Below are positions 54,068 to 62,675 of a stretch of 64,000 nt of DNA, in pieces. Made by a program: the position numbers and the translations under genes. This DNA comes from Clostridiales bacterium (GTDB taxonomy: Bacteria; Bacillota; Clostridia; Oscillospirales; Acutalibacteraceae): NCBI GenBank assembly GCA_012839185.1, contig DUNU01000003.1, positions 170,884 to 234,883 of the forward strand, read 5' to 3'. Position 1 is the first letter of the stretch; every line of letters begins with the position of its first letter. The notes under the pieces were generated by a model. The model was not told where the DNA came from. It did no database searches and worked only from the letters and a program-made list of their open reading frames with translations.

Positions 54068-55750
54068 CTATACATATGGCAAACATTCATATACTTTATC
54101 ACAGTATTTCAAAACACTATCACGATGTGTTGTAACTATACAGATTTTATCCTTGCTTGCAGACATAAGCTGTTCAAGAACTTTTTCTTCCATTTTATAA
54201 TCAAGTGCAGATGTTACTTCATCCATAACAAGTATCGGGCAATCAGCGAGCAATGCTCTTGCAATGGCGATTCGTTGTTGTTGACCTAAAGAAAGATTCT
54301 TCATCTGTGGAGTAATTATAGTATCTAATCCGTCAGGCAAATTGGAAATAAAATCCCATGCTGAAGATATTTTTAATGTTTCAATCAATTCATCATCCGT
54401 TGCATCAGGTTTTATAAGTAAAAGGTTGGAACGGATCGAACCGGAAAAGAGATTGATTTCTTGAGGAACATAAGCAACAAGTCGTCTTGTGCTGTCAGAT
54501 ATATCGACAGTTTCACCATTGATAGTTATCGTTAGTTTACCCTTTGTCGGAGAAATAAGCCCCAAAAGCAACCGAAGTAAAGTTGTTTTACCTTCACCCG
54601 ATGCACCGACAATACCCAACACTTCCCCGTTTTTAATATCTAAATTCAAATCTCTTAATACGGGTATAGCGTCTTCATAGGAAAACTCAACATCAGACAA
54701 CTTTAATGAAATATCGCAAGGCAAAAATTCTTTCATACGAAGAACTTTTTCTTTGTCAAAGTCCTGTTCAATATCAGCTTCAGACAATTCATTTAATCGT
54801 TCACTTGAAGTGCTGATGCGAACAGCTTGCGGAACTAACGAAGTAAGAGATGAAAAAGATGAACTAAGACCTCCGGCAAGCTGAATAAAGAGAGTCATTG
54901 TACCAAATGTAACAACCCCTTGCCAAAGCCTGTAAACTCCCCAACCGTAACAAGCATAAGATACCGCCAGACCGATTACGGACAAAGTAAGATTCAGAAG
55001 AATGGAAAATCGTTCATATCTTAACGAAACATGACGACTTTGTAAAAGCAAACTCTTAAAGTTTCCGATATAATCTTTCGTTAAATCAAAACCTTTAATA
55101 AAAATGATATTTTGTAACGATTCTTCAGCAAATGAAAGAATTTTTCCGTTATGCTCTCGTCCAAGTTTACTGTATTTTCGCATAGTCCGAAGCAAGTATT
55201 TCGATGAAATAAGCAATATCGGAGCTGACAATAATGCTAATATTGCCATTGTTTTATCATAATATAATATAATTGCGAAAGAACCAAAGAAAATCATGCT
55301 TTTGGTAAATATTGAAGGAATAAAACTTACAACACCGTTTGATACTGCTGAAATATCGCCCTCAAGCCTGTTTATCAGCTCACCGGTATGAAATTTACCT
55401 ATTGATGACCACTTGGAAAGCATAATATGGGAATACAGTTCATGACGCATTTCAGTCGAAATCTTTGTTGAAATTTGTGCTACAACCCAACTGGATATTG
55501 AACTTATAATAAAACTAGACAGAGCAAAAGCAGTTGCTAATAAAGCATTTTTTAAAACTTCCCTGTTTTGGTGTTCAACAACAGCGTCGATAAGGTTCTT
55601 TGAAAATACCACAACAAAAAGTGAAAGCACAGAACTTAATACACCCAAAGCAGTATAAAACATTATGCCGAATTTATGCTTTTTTGCATACTGCAACAAT
55701 CGGCACCATTCATTTTTAATTTTTTGAAAACTATGATTAAGTTTTTTCAT
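54068..55750 (-). CDS. ABC exporter (membrane-ATPase half-transporter) of the capsule/RiPP operon
   Basis: About 560 residues. Six-helix exporter domain (about 15-310), then ATPase with GASGEGKTTLLRLLLG (Walker A), signature LSLGQQQRIAIARALL (second G is L), LVMDEVTSALDYKME (Walker B) and VTTHRDSV (switch His). There is no C39 peptidase domain. The frame runs on to 55900, but that part is only a shadow of the neighbouring Gly-Tyr repeats; the ATG at 55750 overlaps the previous stop by 14 bases. As last gene of the operon it may export the modified peptide or a glycan precursor; which one is open. Confidence 0.9.
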   Translation of the reverse strand: MKKLNHSFQKIKNEWCRLLQYAKKHKFGIMFYTALGVLSSVLSLFVVVFSKNLIDAVVEHQNREVLKNALLATAFALSSFIISSISSWVVAQISTKISTEMRHELYSHIMLSKWSSIGKFHTGELINRLEGDISAVSNGVVSFIPSIFTKSMIFFGSFAIILYYDKTMAILALLSAPILLISSKYLLRTMRKYSKLGREHNGKILSFAEESLQNIIFIKGFDLTKDYIGNFKSLLLQSRHVSLRYERFSILLNLTLSVIGLAVSYACYGWGVYRLWQGVVTFGTMTLFIQLAGGLSSSFSSLTSLVPQAVRISTSSERLNELSEADIEQDFDKEKVLRMKEFLPCDISLKLSDVEFSYEDAIPVLRDLNLDIKNGEVLGIVGASGEGKTTLLRLLLGLISPTKGKLTITINGETVDISDSTRRLVAYVPQEINLFSGSIRSNLLLIKPDATDDELIETLKISSAWDFISNLPDGLDTIITPQMKNLSLGQQQRIAIARALLADCPILVMDEVTSALDYKMEEKVLEQLMSASKDKICIVTTHRDSVLKYCDKVYECLPYV

Positions 55751-57263
55751 TGCTTTTATGTTTTTTCTTGTTTTTGTGTTTTTGCTTATATTTCTTTTTA
55801 TCCTCACCGTAACCATATCCATAGCCGTAGCCATAACCATAGCCATACTTTCCATAACCGTAACCATAGCCATAACCGTAGCCATATTTTCCATAACCAT
55901 AGGATGAAATTCCCGATTTTACACCATTAAGAACTGCACCGGCAATTTCCAAATCAGCAGAAATGAGCGAGCTTATGCCACCCTTGATTTTTGTCGTGCG
56001 AATAGCATCCTCATATATAACATATATTGCCATATCAACGAGCTGTGCAATAACAAGAGTATCGGAAACCAGACCGCACGGAGGTGTATCAACAACCACT
56101 ATATCATAATCTTTACTGATTTTTTCAAATATATAACTCAAAACGGTTGTATTCATAATAGATTGATACATTCTGTTTTGAGGTTTAAAGCATAGAATAT
56201 GAATACCGCCCTCTGAAAGCTCTGAAATGCGATATAAATCTTCTTCAACTACCAAATCCAGTTCTTGTTCCGGAACACCCAACATACGATTGACACTCAT
56301 ATTTCTGATATCGCCATCAACAAGCAATACTTTCCTGCCGGTATCTGCAAGTGTCAAGGCGAAGTTTACAGATACAGTAGTCTTACCTTCACCGGGAGAA
56401 GTGCTGGTAACCATAACTATATTGCCTTTACCTTCAAGCTTTTCAAGGAAAGTATTTCTTATAACACGCAAAGATTCTCTGAACGCATTACTGATTTTAT
56501 CGTTGGTTATCAAAACCCGTCGGTCAACTTTTGACTTATACTTCTTAAAACCGACCTGAGGCAACGAACCCAAAACAGAAAGATTTAACTCTCGTTTGAT
56601 GTCACCGGATGAACGTATGGTTTTTCTGAAAAAAGCATAAGCAAAAATTAATGCAGCAGATAACATAAAACCCAGCAATATTCCCTTTACGGTCGACTTT
56701 TGATAGTCCATCGTGTTCGACGGAGCTGTTGCAACTTCAGCCGGAGTGAGAATGGTAAGCTCAACATTCCCCAAAACATATCTGGCAACTGACGGATAAT
56801 TTCTGACTGCTGCCATAAGCGTGTCGTAGGTGCTTTGCGGGTCAAGACCGCTTGCAGAAAGTGTAAACATATTTGTACTGGTAACTGAAGATGCGGTCAA
56901 ATGAGCAGGAAGATAAGTCAATCCCAAATCTTCACATATTGCATTGTACATAAGATTGCTCTGCAAAATATAGGGAAAACTTGAAGTGAGTCTGTCAGCA
57001 GTAGCTGTGTCATAGTAAAAAGAATAAGTCGAAATTCCGCCTCCGGTCAAACTCGTATTTTGAGTGCTTACAGTGAAAGTAACCGACGAAGAATAAATCG
57101 GAGTAAATCTTTTATAGCTGCGATAGAACATCGCTCCACCGCAGCCAATTATCAAAACGAGACATATTATCCAGAATTTGCGGAGACCCTTAATTATATC
57201 TCCAATATATACTAAGGGTTTTCCGCTCTTTCCCGGAGTAGTTTGGTTATCCGTTTGACTCAT
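55737..57263 (-). CDS. Wzz-type chain-length protein fused to BY-type tyrosine kinase, Gly-Tyr tail (copy 2)
   Basis: 508 residues. A Wzz domain with two transmembrane helices (about 28-50 and 160-180) is joined to a BY-kinase: VTSTSPGEGKTTVSVNFALT (Walker A), VLLVDGDIRNMSVNRMLG (Walker A'), DIVVVDTPPCGLVSD (Walker B). The tail is SSYGYGKYGYGYGYGYGYG and onward, about 45 residues of Tyr-Gly repeats with a few Lys, ending lysine-rich (EDKKKYKQKHK). Tail Tyr clusters are the autophosphorylation sites of this kinase family and control capsule assembly; such regular Gly-Tyr repeats are uncommon. The PHP phosphatase in the operon would reverse the phosphorylation. Confidence 0.9.
   Translation of the reverse strand: MSQTDNQTTPGKSGKPLVYIGDIIKGLRKFWIICLVLIIGCGGAMFYRSYKRFTPIYSSSVTFTVSTQNTSLTGGGISTYSFYYDTATADRLTSSFPYILQSNLMYNAICEDLGLTYLPAHLTASSVTSTNMFTLSASGLDPQSTYDTLMAAVRNYPSVARYVLGNVELTILTPAEVATAPSNTMDYQKSTVKGILLGFMLSAALIFAYAFFRKTIRSSGDIKRELNLSVLGSLPQVGFKKYKSKVDRRVLITNDKISNAFRESLRVIRNTFLEKLEGKGNIVMVTSTSPGEGKTTVSVNFALTLADTGRKVLLVDGDIRNMSVNRMLGVPEQELDLVVEEDLYRISELSEGGIHILCFKPQNRMYQSIMNTTVLSYIFEKISKDYDIVVVDTPPCGLVSDTLVIAQLVDMAIYVIYEDAIRTTKIKGGISSLISADLEIAGAVLNGVKSGISSYGYGKYGYGYGYGYGYGKYGYGYGYGYGYGYGEDKKKYKQKHKNKKKHKSNEKT
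55806..55905 (-). repeat. Tandem repeat encoding the Gly-Tyr tail (copy 2)
   Basis: About 100 bases built from 6-base units (plus strand CCATAG/CCGTAG/CCATAA variants), coding GGNTAT codons on the minus strand. Such repeats can change in number by slippage without breaking the frame when units of 6 are gained or lost. Confidence 0.8.
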
Positions 57264-58893
57264 TCTCTACTTCCTCTTCATCTGTACCAAATGTTGCAGT
57301 ATATTTACCGTGGTTTCCATAATTACCGTAATTCCCGTAATTACCATAATTGTAATTACTGTATTTCCCGTATCTCGAATACGCATTATATGGCGAATAC
57401 TTGCCATATTGTCCATAATAATGACCGTATTTATTGTATTTGCCGTATTTGTGATAACTTAAACCATAACGCTTCTTTGAATAGTATCCGCCTTCATCCA
57501 AGCCCATTTGTCCCATGATATTAAAATCAGGCCAGACTTCATTCAGGATACATCCTGCCATTTTACCGCCAACACTTCTGATTCCGATTATTGCATCATT
57601 TATAGCGGCAACAGGAACAACATCCGTGCGAGCAACAAGAATAGTTTTATCCGCCATCTTTACTGTGTCAGTAACAGTTGAATCAGCAGCAAGAGGAGCT
57701 GTATCTATAATAATAAAATCAAATTGCTCTTTAAAACTCTCTATAATCTTCTTCATTCTACCATTTTCTATGAACTTTTGGAAATCTCTATGTGGCTTCA
57801 TGTTAACGGCAACATAGAGCTGAGATTTTTTATACCTTCTAAAATGATATTGTTTTGTGTCAATTCTGCCACTGATCATGTCAAATTTTCCGCTGATCAT
57901 ATCAAAAAATTCGCCATTATCGACATCCTCAAAACCAAAGAGCTTTGCAAGAGACGGCTTTTTCATATCAAGGTCAAGAAGAACTACTTTCTTATCTTTG
58001 GCGGCCAAAGCAATGGCAATATTTGAAGCTGTCGTACTCTTGCCTTCATTTTCAGCGACACTTGTAATCGCAAATACTTTGTCACCATTTTGACGGTGCA
58101 AATATTCAATTTTAGCAGCTAATTTCCCATAAGACTCAACAAATTTAAGTCCTACAAAAGCGGAACTATAAATTAAAAGCGATTTTTTCTGTCGTTTAAA
58201 AATTGCAGGAATTGTTGTATAAGCAGGCTCGTGCGGAATAGAACCAAACAGTGTTGAATCAACTTTCGTATTAAAAGCATGCTCATTTTTAACCGTGTCC
58301 CGAAGGATCGATAAAAGCACCACACACGCTATTGCAAGCAAGGCAAATGCTATTGATATTATACCTTTATTGGTCGTCGAAAGTGTGTTTGATTTTCCAT
58401 GTGGAACTTCAGGAACGATCAGAACATCAACTACCGCATTTTCAAAAATATTCTCAGAAACATCAAGATATATATCTAAAATGGACGTAATTAAATCATA
58501 GGCAAGCTTTGGCTTTCCGGCGGTTACAGAAAGTTGAATAATATTCGTGTTGGTAATAACTTTTGCAGAAACCGCACCGTCAAATCGGTCAAATCCTAAG
58601 TGCTCCGCTGCACGCTCTTTAACAATATTTGCCTTAAAAATATTTGTATAAATCTCTGCCATTTCTGAGGACATTGCAAGCCCGGTATATGTGGATGTTG
58701 CTCCGGATTTTGAACGAACAACCAAAGAAGCATTGCTCGTATATTCAGCAGTTGCTCCAACGGTATCAAAAATATATACACCCATGACACCTATAAGAAA
58801 AGCCATAAAGATAATAACAGCATTACGGAATAAATCACGAACTATGCTGTGCCATTCTATTATAAACTTTTGACTTTTAATGTTTGCATCCAT
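57247..58893 (-). CDS. Wzz-type chain-length protein fused to BY-type tyrosine kinase, Tyr-rich tail (copy 1)
   Basis: 548 residues, paralogous in layout to the next gene. Transmembrane helices near 23-45 and 175-195 flank the Wzz loop. Kinase: FAITSVAENEGKSTTASNIA (Walker A), VVLLDLDMKKPSLAKLFGF (Walker A'), DFIIIDTAPLAADSTVTDTV (Walker B). The tail (about 465-535) is Tyr/Gly/Asn-rich: KYGKYNKYGHYYGQYGKYS, later NYGNYGNYGNYGNHGKY. Walker A has N in place of the usual P/G (AENEGKST). It overlaps copy 2 by 17 bases. Two complete Wzz-kinase proteins in one operon is unusual; Bacillota usually split the activity into CpsC and CpsD. Confidence 0.9.
   Translation of the reverse strand: MDANIKSQKFIIEWHSIVRDLFRNAVIIFMAFLIGVMGVYIFDTVGATAEYTSNASLVVRSKSGATSTYTGLAMSSEMAEIYTNIFKANIVKERAAEHLGFDRFDGAVSAKVITNTNIIQLSVTAGKPKLAYDLITSILDIYLDVSENIFENAVVDVLIVPEVPHGKSNTLSTTNKGIISIAFALLAIACVVLLSILRDTVKNEHAFNTKVDSTLFGSIPHEPAYTTIPAIFKRQKKSLLIYSSAFVGLKFVESYGKLAAKIEYLHRQNGDKVFAITSVAENEGKSTTASNIAIALAAKDKKVVLLDLDMKKPSLAKLFGFEDVDNGEFFDMISGKFDMISGRIDTKQYHFRRYKKSQLYVAVNMKPHRDFQKFIENGRMKKIIESFKEQFDFIIIDTAPLAADSTVTDTVKMADKTILVARTDVVPVAAINDAIIGIRSVGGKMAGCILNEVWPDFNIMGQMGLDEGGYYSKKRYGLSYHKYGKYNKYGHYYGQYGKYSPYNAYSRYGKYSNYNYGNYGNYGNYGNHGKYTATFGTDEEEVENESNG
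57305..57470 (-). repeat. Degenerate repeat encoding the Tyr/Gly/Asn tail (copy 1)
   Basis: Plus-strand units like TTACCGTAATTCCCGTAA recur at 57316-57345 and more loosely to 57470. They encode the N-Y-G and K-Y-G repeats on the minus strand. Confidence 0.65.
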
Positions 58894-59702
58894 CAGATAT
58901 TGCTTAACTCCATTAAAACGGTATGACCTGTAATTCCGTCTTCATTTGTTGCATAATAATGAATACAAGTGATATTATTATTTACAACTTCTCGCACTAT
59001 CGAAATTTGTGTTTCAACAGGCTCTTCTTTTGCGTTGGTGATTGAACGTATCATATTAAGATACTGATTTTCGGTATGCTCCCCATAAACGCTGTATTTA
59101 TCAAGCGTAATAAGCGGAGCACCGATTTCGGTATCATCAATATAAAGCGGAAAAACAAGTTCTACAAGATCACCCTTGCGATTCGTCACACGAAACTCAA
59201 GGTCAAATGAACCTATTTTCCCATTTTCATAATTTGGTGATGTAATTACAACCGCACCGCTTATATCTCCGTCAATACAATCCTTGACTTTAAAATGCTC
59301 GGTGATATCGACTTTGCTATATACCGAAAAACAAAGAGGGGATACAACTTGTATTGTCGGAGATTTATAATCTGTATATCTAACTCGTCTGCTTGCGTTT
59401 GCAACATGATTATTGGTATCACACACCGCATAAGTTACAACACAAACACCTTTTTCTACAAAATGCGAAACAGACTCGACAATAACCTTATCTGTCAAGT
59501 CCCCATCTTTTTCATCATAAGCGGTAACACCTTTAAGCAAATCTTTATCTGTTGCATTGACTTTTACATCAATAATTTCACCTTCAACCGTAATAACCGG
59601 CAAGGTCAAATCCTTTGTTCGTTGCTCATTAATATATACAACACCGAACAATACTACCGTTACTGCAAAAAGGATTGTTACAACTATTCTGAATATTCGC
59701 AT
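58893..59702 (-). CDS. Membrane-anchored Ig-like (DUF5011-type) protein
   Basis: 269 residues. One N-terminal transmembrane helix (IVVTILFAVTVVLFGVVYIN) and an extracellular part with two Ig-like repeats: ATDKDLLKGVTAYDEKDGDL with VCVVTYAVCDTNNHVANAS, and EHFKVKDCIDGDISGAVVIT with FDLEFRVTNRKGDLVELVF. The DxxDGD.. plus DxxGN-like pattern is that of DUF5011/HYR-like domains. No catalytic motif. Its place between phosphatase and kinase genes suggests a surface partner of the capsule machinery. The stop overlaps the next start by one base. Confidence 0.75.
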   Translation of the reverse strand: MRIFRIVVTILFAVTVVLFGVVYINEQRTKDLTLPVITVEGEIIDVKVNATDKDLLKGVTAYDEKDGDLTDKVIVESVSHFVEKGVCVVTYAVCDTNNHVANASRRVRYTDYKSPTIQVVSPLCFSVYSKVDITEHFKVKDCIDGDISGAVVITSPNYENGKIGSFDLEFRVTNRKGDLVELVFPLYIDDTEIGAPLITLDKYSVYGEHTENQYLNMIRSITNAKEEPVETQISIVREVVNNNITCIHYYATNEDGITGHTVLMELSNI

Positions 59703-59708
59703 ACTACC

Positions 59709-60443
59709 TCAAAGAATAACCTCTCCGTCGATAATTTTTTGTGGATTTTCTGCAAGCAACAAATCTGCGTAATCAATTGAAAAATGCACACTTATATATT
59801 CATGAACCTCTCTTAAATAAGGAGTTCGCATATAAGGTGAATGTGCGTCACTTGCTACTACATCAGCAAGTTCATCATTTAATATCATGTGGGCAAACAT
59901 TTGAGCCTTTTGACCGAATACACCAAAAACACTGCCCTTGTTAAGCTGAATAATACAACCTAAATCTTTTAATCTATCAATGCAAGAATAGTCTTCCTGC
60001 AAAAATCTGTATCTCTCCGGATGGGCAATTATCGGTATATATCCCGCACTTACTATCCCCTCAAGTCGACGAAATATATTTTCGCTATTTTCATCAAAGT
60101 CAAATTCCAAAAGGACATAGTCAGTATCGTTTATTGTAAGAAGTTTTCGCTTTTTCAGCAAAGATAATGTTCTGTCATTGCAATATATTTCCTGACCACG
60201 AAGAAGCTTCAGCGGTATATTTTCATTTGCGATCAATTCTTCAAGTTCCTCAAAACGTTTCAAAAATTCTTCATCAACATAGTTTTGAAAAGATTTGGGA
60301 ACATTGCAATGAGGAGTAACAACTAATGTTTTTGTTCCGCCTGCTACCGCATTTTCTGCCATTTTTATTGATTCGTCAAGAAGCTCCGCACCGTCATCAA
60401 CACCATATAAGATATGGCAATGAATATCTATCATATATGCCAT
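59709..60443 (-). CDS. PHP-type tyrosine-protein phosphatase (CpsB/YwqE family)
   Basis: 244 residues. Metal-binding motifs of the PHP fold: MIDIHCHILYGVDDGAELLD, VVTPHCNVP, RGQEIYC, IIAHPERYRFLQED and VVASDAHSPYMRTPY. CpsB/YwqE enzymes dephosphorylate the tyrosine tails of BY-kinases, closing the phosphorylation cycle that controls capsule polymer length. The two kinase genes lie downstream in the operon. It starts one base after the PqqD gene ends. Confidence 0.93.
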   Translation of the reverse strand: MAYMIDIHCHILYGVDDGAELLDESIKMAENAVAGGTKTLVVTPHCNVPKSFQNYVDEEFLKRFEELEELIANENIPLKLLRGQEIYCNDRTLSLLKKRKLLTINDTDYVLLEFDFDENSENIFRRLEGIVSAGYIPIIAHPERYRFLQEDYSCIDRLKDLGCIIQLNKGSVFGVFGQKAQMFAHMILNDELADVVASDAHSPYMRTPYLREVHEYISVHFSIDYADLLLAENPQKIIDGEVIL

Positions 60444-60701
60444 TTATACTAAACCTTGCTCTCTCATAGTGCCGATAAATTCACGAACATCAGTCAATGC
60501 AACATCGGAAGAAACATCATATTCATCAAGTATCGCATTAACCGCGTCATTTTCGTCTCCATCAACAAGTGCCTTATATATCACCGCTGCAGTTTCACTA
60601 AGCAAATAAATGCCATGAACACTATTCACAGCCTCTCCGATTGGGATGAGCAGGTTCTGTCCTGCTACTTGACGCAACATGATCTTTTTCTTAAACTTCA
60701 T
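60444..60701 (-). CDS. PqqD-family peptide-binding protein
   Basis: 85 residues from the ATG at 60701. The sequence pattern KFKKKIMLRQVAGQNLLIPI, HGIYLLSETAAVIYKALVDG, LTDVREFIGTMREQGLV is that of PqqD, a small winged-helix protein that binds a peptide leader and hands it to the radical SAM enzyme (RiPP recognition element). The radical SAM gene lies directly upstream, as expected. The longer frame to 60755 overlaps it without merit. The ribosome site is weak. Confidence 0.88.
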   Translation of the reverse strand: MKFKKKIMLRQVAGQNLLIPIGEAVNSVHGIYLLSETAAVIYKALVDGDENDAVNAILDEYDVSSDVALTDVREFIGTMREQGLV

Positions 60702-60708
60702 AGCATAT

Positions 60709-60737
60709 ATAATAACACCTAAAAGATAAAATGTCAA
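60709..60737 (-). promoter_or_regulatory. Possible internal promoter before the PqqD gene
   Basis: Minus strand TTGACA (60732-60737), 17 bases, TATTAT (60709-60714). The predicted start would be almost at the ATG, giving a nearly leaderless message. It could be chance in AT-rich sequence. Confidence 0.35.
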
Positions 60738-60751
60738 TATTTCAAAACAAT

Positions 60752-61822
60752 TCAAATGGATGCAATTTTTTGCACCAATGCATTATTTCTTTGACATACG
60801 TACTCCGGAACTCCCGTAAATGTTCCTGTTTCAGTCAAAGTAACCGCAGGACAGACTGCACAAAAATTGTTATATTGACAGTTAATGCACTTTTCGGGTA
60901 TACGTATTTTTTGAACTTCTTCATTACATTTTTTCCACGCTTTTTGAAAACCGTCAAGAACATTATTATTCTTGATGGGAACCATTCCACAAAAACTGAA
61001 ATCACCGTTTGAGTCAATCCAGAAATTTGTAGTACCGGCTCGGCATCTTATTTTGTTTTCGATTGTATGTGAAGCATTCAATCCTTCAAGCAAATGCTTG
61101 CATTTATTTTCAAATGACAAAGGGGCAAGGGTTAATTGCTTAATTTTTATTTCATATTCTGCAGACTCTTCTGCAGACAACCTGCAAGGATTATCGCCGG
61201 CATCAAAGCCTCTTCGGATTGGCGGATACATATAAGAAGCAACCTGAACAATACAATCTAAATCTTTTGAAAGATTGATTATCCCTTCTAAATCAGCGGC
61301 ATTTTCGGGAGTTAATGAGCAACTTAGTTTCACGTCAATATCGTGCGTTTTCATTAGTTTTATATTATCAATCACTCGTTCAAATTCTTCATTGCGGCAC
61401 AATCTTTTATACGTTTCGTTGCTTTGACCATAAAGAGAAATGTTGAGCCTTGAAGGAGGATATTTCTTAAATACATCCAAAAACTTATGCAACAAAGAGC
61501 CGTTCGTATTTATTGAAATAACAAACCCCATTTCGCATAATCCGACATAAATTTCTTCAAAATCATCTCGAATAAGCGGCTCGCCACCGGTAAGCAATAA
61601 AAACAAAGTGCCGCATTCGGCTGCTTCTTTACCAATATGCAACCATTGTTTTGCAGATAATTCCTCATTAACTGCATTTTTAACATAACACATTTGACAA
61701 TTAAAATTGCACCTTGTTGTTAATTCAAATGTACCGGATACAGGGACTTTTTGCTCTCTGCCCAATGCATGAAGATAAGTTGAAACGGGTGCCTCATTTG
61801 CGTAATAGGCAGGATCACTCAT
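60752..61822 (-). CDS. Radical SAM/SPASM peptide-modifying enzyme
   Basis: 356 residues from the ATG at 61822, chosen because GGAGGGG sits 6-8 bases before it (an ATG at 61828 touches the GGAGGGG). The radical SAM cluster is TTRCNFNCQMCYVKNA (Cys38, Cys42, Cys45), with LLTGGEPLIRDDF following. The C-terminal SPASM region supplies auxiliary cluster Cys in NKIRCRAGTTNF, FSFCGMVP and PEKCINCQYNNFCAVCPA. This layout, with PqqD next door, is typical of RiPP maturases forming thioether, C-C or related crosslinks. The reaction type cannot be read from sequence. Confidence 0.92.
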   Translation of the reverse strand: MSDPAYYANEAPVSTYLHALGREQKVPVSGTFELTTRCNFNCQMCYVKNAVNEELSAKQWLHIGKEAAECGTLFLLLTGGEPLIRDDFEEIYVGLCEMGFVISINTNGSLLHKFLDVFKKYPPSRLNISLYGQSNETYKRLCRNEEFERVIDNIKLMKTHDIDVKLSCSLTPENAADLEGIINLSKDLDCIVQVASYMYPPIRRGFDAGDNPCRLSAEESAEYEIKIKQLTLAPLSFENKCKHLLEGLNASHTIENKIRCRAGTTNFWIDSNGDFSFCGMVPIKNNNVLDGFQKAWKKCNEEVQKIRIPEKCINCQYNNFCAVCPAVTLTETGTFTGVPEYVCQRNNALVQKIASI

Positions 61823-62675
61823 TTTCATCCCCTCCATACAAAGTATTAAATAGCAATTCAACTGCACTATTGTCAGGTAAACAAGAAAGACGATAAATCG
61901 GTGTATTTTCGCATATTTGAGAAACTAAATCCGTTGCTTTTTCGATTGATTCTTTATCCCAAGTTCGATATGTGATCTGAGGTAAAATATTTAAAAACGA
62001 ATCAAGCTTATTAAGTCTTTCTATGTTATTGCTCATTGCTTTTTCCAGTACAACAATGGCTTTAATTTTTCCGTATTTGTTGATTGATATGCGGGAAGTT
62101 CCGCAATAAGGCACTCCACAAGCATATGCCTCATTATCTTTGACATATAAAATACATCGGTCTCCGTTAATAACTTGTGCTGACTTAAACAATTCCCACA
62201 AATTCCCCTGCGTAGATTTTCCGCCTTGTTTTGGAGCAGTGAAAATAATCGCATCGCCGTTGAAGTCTACAAAACAACAATGGAACAGAGCCATATTGTG
62301 CTCAATGAGAATGTTTGGGAAATCAATTCCTTCTGTTAAAAGTATATCTCGTATTTCCGGATAATCGACATATAAAGTATAATTGTTCTGCATGCTGGCA
62401 AAACAAGCGTAGGACTTATACCTGTCTGCCTCATTATCAAAAAATGATGTATACAAAAAACTTCCTTCGTCATTCTTCACTAACCGACGTTTTTTATCCT
62501 TATAAACCGTTTCGCCAATGAATTCGGGAAGAGATTCAGACCTAACAAGTATTTCAATATCTGCTGTTTCTTCCGTCCTGAAAGACTCAAAAAATTCCGA
62601 GTTCTGCAAAGGCACCCCGGAAGTAAAAGTTATGCATAAATTTGCGAATTTGAATGATTTTTTATGCATCGCCAT
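61815..62675 (-). CDS. HprK/PEPCK-like P-loop protein
   Basis: 286 residues. The P-loop is FTAPKQGGKSTQGNLW (about 145-160), with INGDRCILYVKD (about 169-180) as the likely second acidic motif, then YACGVPYCGTSRISIN. The pattern resembles HPr-kinase-like proteins encoded in lasso-peptide, PqqD and SPASM clusters. The first Gly of the P-loop is Ala. In lasso clusters such kinases phosphorylate the precursor; a similar role here is inference. It overlaps the lipoprotein gene by 14 bases and the radical SAM gene by 8, consistent with one operon. Confidence 0.8.
   Translation of the reverse strand: MAMHKKSFKFANLCITFTSGVPLQNSEFFESFRTEETADIEILVRSESLPEFIGETVYKDKKRRLVKNDEGSFLYTSFFDNEADRYKSYACFASMQNNYTLYVDYPEIRDILLTEGIDFPNILIEHNMALFHCCFVDFNGDAIIFTAPKQGGKSTQGNLWELFKSAQVINGDRCILYVKDNEAYACGVPYCGTSRISINKYGKIKAIVVLEKAMSNNIERLNKLDSFLNILPQITYRTWDKESIEKATDLVSQICENTPIYRLSCLPDNSAVELLFNTLYGGDENE

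Noticed and set aside
55750..55900. Met/Val/Ala-rich N-terminal extension of the ABC exporter frame
   Set aside because: It is the Gly-Tyr repeat DNA of the upstream kinase read in another frame; the ATG at 55750 is the sensible start.
55800..57480. Short tandem repeats as a possible CRISPR array
   Set aside because: No spacer of constant length; units are 6-18 bases and encode the kinase tails in frame.
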